From Heterodera schachtii (taxonomy: Eukaryota; Nematoda; Chromadorea; Rhabditida; Heteroderidae), in the NCBI GenBank assembly GCA_023374025.1, contig SIJG01000001.1, positions 470,371 to 534,370 on the forward strand: a stretch of DNA of 64,000 bases, written 5' to 3'. The position numbers were made by a program, and so were the translations under genes. The notes beneath the pieces are model-generated. The model was not told where the DNA came from. It saw only the letters and a list, made by a program, of their open reading frames with translations, and did no database searches. Position 1 is the first letter of the stretch. The number at the start of each line of letters is the position of its first letter. Shown piece by piece: positions 58,297 through 64,000 of the stretch.

Positions 58297-59068
58297 TGCT
58301 GGTCAATACGATCTAAATTTAGAAAAAAATTACTTAAAAAATCGTCTTCCGAAAAATATTTGATTTACTGAATAAATCATAAATTTGCCATGCATTTGTT
58401 TTAATTCGCAACAGAGACAGTTACAGTAAGCTTACCAGTACAGTTTTCAGTTTCAAAATTAAACCCTTACCGTTTCCATATTGTCCCAAAATGTCGCAAT
58501 TTGCTGACGATGGTTCAATTGCTTGCTGCTGCTCCATTAGTTTCATTTGCACAAATTGGGCCCTCAAAAGACGCAATTCGTCGGATGGACTCAAAATCGG
58601 AAAAATCGCTGAATTTTTTTAAAATCTTATTTTTGTTATTTAAAAAAAAATTTCTTTATTAACCTTGCTCGTTATAGGCTGTTATTTTCGTATTTGTTGA
58701 ATCATATGAAATAGACATTTTAAATTCAAATTTTAAAATAAATCCGCCGTTCAAAGATTTTATTTAAAAGAATCAGATAATTAAAGAAGTTTAAAAAAAT
58801 AAATTTATGAATTTCCCACGGTTTTTCACCTGTGAATTTTGTCAATATTATGTCATAACCAAATCAATCGTTCTTTGACTTATGGAAACATTTGGAAAAT
58901 TTGAAGTTCATTTGCCTAAATCAAAAATTCACGCAGAATTCAAATTCAAAAAATGATTGACATATGGAAAAACTGGAAAAAGGGGCACAAAAGTGTAAAA
59001 TACTTAATTAATTGTTTAGTTCGGAGGGTTTTTAGTTATTTACATATTTGAGAAAATTAATTCCTCTT
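58297..59068 (-). pseudogene. Third copy of the palindrome gene's first two exons
   Basis: On minus: start exon at 58718 (MSISYDSTNTKITAY), exon 2 at about 58605-58473 (LRLLRAQFVQMKLMEQQQ) with intact splice sites, and a stub of the next exon that breaks off at about 58297. The 5' flank matches 2908-3247 and continues, past the point where the left palindrome arm diverges, into sequence matching the complement of 3391-3433. It is therefore an independent copy of the uninterrupted 5' flank. Confidence 0.75.
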
Positions 59069-59086
59069 ATATGTAGTGTTGGCCGG

Positions 59087-59510
59087 TAATCGGTAATTGT
59101 TGACGGGAGAAGAAGCACCAGGAAAGCCTAATACTTATTTTAATAAATCTTTTTTAGACCCCAATCATTTCAAAATTGCTATTTTAATTACTTTCTTTTC
59201 TTTAGACTTGATTAAATTCTTTTTTCTTGGCATTTATCGCACTTTTTGGACATTTTTCCCTCCTATAATTTTTCAGATTCACGAAGGTAATAAGACGGAC
59301 ATAAAGCATTTGCCATGGACTGTGTGTTTAGAGGACATTAAACCTTATAATGCCACAGCAAATATTCACGAGTCGTGTAATGCTTTACTGATTTCTTCAC
59401 AATTTATCCTTTTGATAGCACATTATCTAATCGACGTTTTTGAAATTATATTAAATAAAAATTTTGAAAAAATTAAAATGGAAGATTTAAAATTTAAGTA
59501 CCACTAAATT
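59087..59510 (+). pseudogene. Trypsin-like (S1) serine protease fragment
   Basis: Plus strand: a start of mature-protease type (ATTGTTGACGGG, then GEEAPGKP one base out of frame), an AT-rich stretch with no GT donor, then after TTTTTCAG: KTDIKHLPWTVCLEDIKPYN, SCNALLISSQFILLIAHYLI. PWTV, the C-NALL-LI segment and the IAHY catalytic-histidine block match the first third of S1 proteases, with Tyr where Cys is usual. Asp and Ser regions are absent; the frame stops at 59507. It is a broken 5' portion. Confidence 0.55.
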
Positions 59511-59759
59511 CACAGTACTTTTTTGAGCATATCTGCATTTCTGTACTCTGGGCACTCATTAAACCTTATTTGAGGGTGCTATGTCGTTATTTAAACAACG
59601 ATCAAAAAAAAAAAAAATTTGCTTATAACATTGCCCTAAAGCAGCCGAGTTTTTAATTCTTAATATCATTCGATAGCTTGACGCCATCTGACAATGATAG
59701 GTTTTTGAACCGGTTCAAAATCAATGAAAATTTGGCGCAACTACAAATTAAAAAAAATT

Positions 59760-60135
59760 TTTTTTTGCTTTTGCGCTAAAAAACCGCCGCACACTCGACT
59801 ACGGCGGCCAGTAGGTGGGGCGAGACTACGGGCTACGGAAGAAGTCCGCGCGTGATCCGCAGGCGGTTGCCTGATTGGCGGGGGCCCTTCGGGCCCCCGC
59901 AGTCAACCGCCTGTGGCGCTCGTCAGACTTTTTCCTCCGCCCTCCGTCTCGCCCCACTACTTGCTCCGTCTTCGCATGCTCCCTTTTGCGAACGTTAGCT
60001 TGTCAAATTATTTTTGTTCATCCTTTATTTCTTTGGTACTGAAGTGTTATTTTTCACTGGGACTCAGTTGTCCAATTGCTCTGATGGCATCGGCGCGACT
60101 TCATTCCCTGAATTTTAGACTAAGCTCATCAAGTG
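59760..60135 (+). repeat. GC-rich dispersed repeat, copy 3, with long hairpin
   Basis: 59772-59880 matches 17375-17482. Here it continues into a hairpin: GCAGGCGGTTG ... GGGGGCCC, loop TTC, GGGCCCCCGC ... CAACCGCCTG (59860-59912). It then runs through CGTCTCGCCCC to the block GAATTTTAGACTAAGCTC and GAATGATACCAAATTTGT, which also occurs at 164-225. The copies at the window start and here therefore share both ends of a longer element. No coding region. Confidence 0.65.
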
Positions 60136-60220
60136 CTTTCGAATGATACCAAATTTGTCAAGATTCTTTCATTTAAATCAAAAGACATTTTTATCGTTTT
60201 TGAGCGGTTTTGAGTTTAAG

Positions 60221-60431
60221 GACTCCGATTATTCAGTTATTTTAGAAGTTTTTAAAAAAGCAAGACCATTTATAACTAACTATATAAAAGATCTAAGTGA
60301 TGCCAAGTTAGTCGATCCAACCTATCCTATTTTTTGAACAAAGTTATTATGAAGAAGGAAGGCTTCATAAATTAATACAAATCGGAAACCAATACAACAA
60401 ATTCTATCCCAAAACTCCATGGACATTTGAG
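60221..60431 (+). pseudogene. Unrecognised 70-codon exon with one extra T
   Basis: Acceptor TTTAAG at 60220, donor GAGGTCTGT at 60432. The frame reads DSDYSVILEVFKKARPFITN, KLVDPTYPIF, then a run of six T puts EQSYYEEGRLHKLIQIGNQY and NKFYPKTPWTFE one base out. Removing one T gives exactly 70 codons, phase 0-0, which supports a real former exon. Family not recognised. No neighbouring exons found. Confidence 0.4.
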
Positions 60432-60890
60432 GTCTGTCTTTTAACAGAAAATTACTATTGTTTTTTCTTTAAATTAGCCCAAGATCGCAAATTTTGGTCT
60501 TTTTGGACAAAATTTGTTAATAAAAAATTTTGAGATAGAAACCTTGCTTTATTTCTATCTCTCTTTTTTATATAGTTGTTTTTTGTGTCCTCCTTCTCTT
60601 TCTCTCTAAATCCTCTTATATTTCCCTTGTCTTACAATTAGTACTAAAAAATGTCTAACCAATTCTATTTCAATTTTGTTCTTCTCTTCCCTCCCACGCA
60701 TATTTTTAATATTGAGAAATCAATACCGGAATTTTGAAAAGAAAGGGACTGCTGACATGAAACAAAATGAAATGAATGAATGGTTTATTTATTTTTATTT
60801 GTCTTTTTATTCTTTGGTCATTTGTTCAACAGTAACATTTTTAGGTATATAATGAAAACTTAAAATTTAATCTTTTTTTAGAGGTATTAA
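60432..60890. other. AT-rich spacer and 5' flank of next gene
   Basis: No supported gene. A pyrimidine-rich patch lies at about 60580-60690. Confidence 0.4.
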
Positions 60891-60898
60891 ACTCAAAA

Positions 60899-62527
60899 AT
60901 GTCAATTTCGACCAATTCAATAAATTGTGGAGATGATTTAACACCAGCAGAAAACAGGGGTAAAGGAAATGGGAGAAAAATTGAAATTTTGATATGAAAT
61001 TAAATTAAATTATTTTAAATTAAAGATTTAATTTAAAAATTTTAGAAGTGAATGGCGAAGCAATTAGTTTGGACAATGATGAACAATTTAATAGAAACAG
61101 TGAATTGATCACTGATCAGCAACTGCTTAAGGTGGGCGAAAGACAAAAACAATTTGGATAAAAATTTGATTTATATTATTAATTTTAATTTAGGAATTTC
61201 GTGAAAATATTGTCAAATTGGAAATGGAATTAAAAATGGCTAAATTGGAACTCGAAAATGTGAGTTTTCTATAAAAAAAATTATCCGAATAATTATTTTT
61301 AGAAGGTACTTGAACAAAAGTTAAAGCACCAGGAAATGATGGTCGAACAGAAGGCATTGAAGGAAAAAGTGGCCAAAATTGAACAGAAAAAGGAGAAAAA
61401 CGGTAAAAAAATAATAAAAAGAATTAGTAAATTATTTTATGGAATTATTTATTTGAATAATTCGGTGAAATTAATGATTTACAATTTTTAAATATTATTG
61501 TTATTAAATTTTTCAAATTTTAAGCATTTGTCGACAAATTCACACATTTGGAAAATGACCAAAAGAAAATTTTGAAACGCATCGGCGAATTGGAGAAGCA
61601 GCAGAAGAAAATGGTGAAGAAACTGAACAATGAATTGAAGGGACGAAAAATTAATAAATTTAAAAAATTAAAATAATATTATTATATTCATAGAAATTAA
61701 ATTATTAAGATGTCAATGAATCAACAAAATTGCTGGGATAGAATGTTTTGCCACAAAAGAATTGAATTGGCGAATGCCAAATGTTTAACTGTTGTCCATC
61801 ATAAGGGAAATGAAAATGGTAAAGTTACAAATTAATATTTTTCATTTTATTAATACACGTTTTTCTATTTTTCCAAAGATTGGTGTTCCGTCTTCGCAAA
61901 ACATTCAATTTTGGACACTTCAGCGGACTCCGGCAATTTTTACTATGAAATTGGCGTGGAAAATGGCAAATAGTAAGAAAAAATTAATGGAGAACTTTCA
62001 ATGAGTTAAATGGGTTACAAATTATAGAGAAGGCAAATCCTAAAATTATTAGAATCAACTAAAATTGTGCCCCCTAATTAATAAGTCTTTTTTAATTAAA
62101 ATGTAATTACGCTTTTAGTACCTACGGTGTGCTGTTCGGTATCGCAGTTAAACACCCGATGCAATTGGGGGAAAATATTCGAATTCGTCGCGACACTTAC
62201 GCATACCAATGCAATGGTCATTTTTGGATTAACGGGGCCAGAAAAGATGGAAATGCTGAATATTATGCTGGTGATGTTGTCGGATGTGGCGTTAATTTGG
62301 CCACTCGGCAGATCATTTTCACGAAGAATGGACACCGATTGGGTCAATTAATAAAAATAAAATAATATAATTAATAAAAATAAAATGTTTTATTTTCAGA
62401 TACCACCAATTTGGCCATTTCATCTTCATTTTCTGCTGACCACGTGTTTCCCTTTGTTTCTTTGTTTTCATTTGGCGACCAAATTGAAGCAAATTTTAGG
62501 CCAAACTTTTTTCTTGCGAACATTTAA
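60899..62527 (+). CDS. Coiled-coil plus SPRY-domain protein, complete
   Basis: Exons: 60899-60959, 61046-61131, 61194-61259, 61303-61402, 61525-61613, then SPRY 61710-61818, 61879-61972, 62119-62342, 62400-62527. All junction phases agree and the total of 957 bases gives 318 residues. It starts MSISTNSINCGDDL, related to the start at 3765. Residues about 50-135 are coiled coil (VKLEMELKMAKLELEN, RIGELEKQQKKM). The SPRY part has [44 protein letters not shown] and a final EANFRPNFF, with Arg where relatives have Gly. There is no signal peptide; cytosolic or nuclear location is inferred. It is the best preserved model in the window for the non-secreted class. Confidence 0.85.
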
Positions 62528-62917
62528 AAGAAAACAAATTGTCAATATTCGATGAAAGATAGAAATAAATATTTTTGGCTCTATTCCATCAATTAAAAGC
62601 ATTAAGTTTCTGCATAAGTTTTTGTATAGCTAAATTCTGGACAAAAGGCAACATGAAAAAATTATCTTGAATATACTCGAAAAGAGCTGAATTCAGGGTT
62701 TTACTTTGCAATTTTTTTCTTAATGTCAGCATGAAAAACAGTAAAAAACTGATTTATGAGGAAGGCCATTTTTGATTGAACACAAAGAATAACCACTAGG
62801 CCATAGGAGTGACAAATAACACCAATTCGGGTCTGGGACCACAGCAAGACGGGTACCCGGACCATCCCAACCCTAATTAAAACTATTATGTAGATAAAAT
62901 AAATTGAATTGTTTAAG

Positions 62918-63681
62918 GAAAATTGTTGGGATGACACCTATTGTGACGAAGGCCTGAGAATCAGACAAAAGTTTGACAGTCATTCATTTGGCAGAACAAT
63001 CTGGTATTTTTTAAATTAAATTTAATATTATAATTGAATATTTCATTAAAAGGCTCTTTCCGCACGGTCTTCGCTAAACATTCGATTTCGCCGAACAAAG
63101 ATTCATCCGGCATTTTTTACTTTGAAATTACTATCGAAAAAATGCGTTGGTAAGAGTAATGAGTTTCAAAAAAAAATTTACAATTTCAGTTGTTTTATGA
63201 TCGGATTTGGTTTTAAAAGGCACTCATTATATGAAAGGAATATTTTTTCTTCCAAGGGCATTTATGCTTATGATAACAGTAGTGGCTATTTTCATATTAA
63301 CGGAGAAAGAAGAAAAGCTGAATTTAAATATAAATTCGTTGCTGGTGATGTTGTCGGATGTGGCGTTAATTTGGCCACCCGACAGATAATTTTCACAAAA
63401 AATGGACGTCTTCTTGGTTTGTTTATATATAATAAGAGTAAATTAATTTTAATATTTTTGTTGAATTATATTTAGTTAATTTATGCTTTTTACAGAATCC
63501 ATTTTCGTTTCTCGTAGATTCAATGCTTCTTTCGATTTCTCCACTCCTCCCACCTTCCGCTTTTGCCCAATTATTTCCGTTCGTTGCTTTGTTTTCCGAT
63601 GGTGACGAAATTACGGCGAATTTTGGTTCGGAGGAATTCAAATTCATCCGAACATTCTCTGAATTGAGAAACATTCACTGA
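62918..63681 (+). pseudogene. SPRY-2-type cassette with 5-bp deletion
   Basis: Exons 62918-63003, 63053-63149, 63190-63416, 63518-63681 match SPRY 2 of the gene at 37.2-38.0 kb in inverted orientation ([55 protein letters not shown] end). The first exon is 86 instead of 91 bases: five bases are missing before the KSLTV block, so the frame breaks. With 91 bases all phases would agree. No signal exon or SPRY 1 lies upstream; the preceding 200 bases are spacer. Confidence 0.75.
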
Positions 63682-64000
63682 AGCATTGATTGATTATTGA
63701 TTGATTGAGTATTTGTTTATTTTCTAATTACCTTCTATTTTTTCTTTTCTTTCTATGCTTTTTCATTTATACATTAAAAAGGAGAAGCTTTACAGCAGAA
63801 ATGCTGAGAACATCACAGAATTCTGTGCTCCTCTGGGCCAAATAGGTACTTTGGATGTCCTTTTTCCGCTTTGTCCTTTTTTTGCTATCTTTTCAGTTTT
63901 TACTATGTGGTTCTTTTTATTTTACGATATTCATTTATTATATGTCCGTGCATAAATTTTTTATTTATTTTTGTTGCATAAATTTGAAAAAAAAAATTAT
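63682..64000 (+). repeat. 3' flank duplicated in inverted form at 36880-37201
   Basis: TTAAAAAGGAGAAGCTT, TGCTCCTCTGGGCC, CCTTTTTCCGCTTTGTCC, TTTTACGATATTCATT and GTTGCATAAATTTG all recur in the complement of 36895-37110. The duplication continues to the window edge. Confidence 0.8.

Noticed and set aside
1..64000. CRISPR arrays, operons, bacterial promoters or rRNA genes
   Set aside because: The content is clearly eukaryotic. The regular repeats at 40.6-44.5 kb lack spacer structure and are satellites.

Overview
The window is eukaryotic nuclear DNA, very AT-rich, with short GT-AG (sometimes GC-AG) introns. Its repertoire points to a plant-parasitic cyst nematode of the Globodera/Heterodera type. 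The evidence is a dense cluster of SPRY (B30.2-like, RanBPM-related) genes with the diagnostic 'YWDA.AC / VFAKHPILL / [15 protein letters not shown] / EANFGPNFKF' signature, several of them led by a secretory signal-peptide exon (the SPRYSEC effector layout). The organism call is inference from these families; no search was run. The ORFs are single exons, so gene models here were rebuilt by following splice sites and checking reading phase across every junction.

Layout. 0.4-6.2 kb is a giant imperfect palindrome carrying coiled-coil exons. Its right arm continues into a long coiled-coil plus SPRY gene (3.8-10.1 kb) whose exon near 7.2 kb is split by a hAT-like transposon that itself contains a Tc1/mariner-like MITE. 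10.4-18 kb holds relics and repeats. 18.8-21.9 kb is a signal-peptide SPRY gene cut by a Helitron at a single A^T site. 22.0-23.2 kb is a damaged coiled-coil SPRY copy. 24.2-25.4 kb is a small cysteine-rich secreted protein gene. 25.7-29.6 kb holds two minus-strand SPRY pseudogenes, one split by an element with a 9-bp target duplication. 32.8-36 kb is a coiled-coil SPRY gene with a 4-bp frameshift in its first visible exon. 37.2-39.6 kb (minus) is a coherent nine-exon gene for a secreted protein with two SPRY domains. 40.6-44.5 kb consists of two abutting satellite arrays (about 72 bp and 116 bp). 45.0-47.8 kb is a secreted single-SPRY gene with a chimeric extra exon. 48-60 kb is mostly relics, hAT-like elements and duplicated fragments. 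60.9-62.5 kb is the cleanest coiled-coil SPRY gene, followed by a SPRY fragment that runs toward the window edge.

How the parts relate. Every SPRY domain here is a four-exon cassette with internal intron phases 1-2-1. In most copies it is entered through a phase-0 acceptor. Signal-peptide exons end in phase 0 and so do the last coiled-coil exons, so the same cassette can be joined to either head without a frame change. Together with inverted duplications, orphan signal exons and transposon scars, the region looks like an active nursery in which intracellular coiled-coil SPRY genes and secreted SPRY effectors exchange parts.
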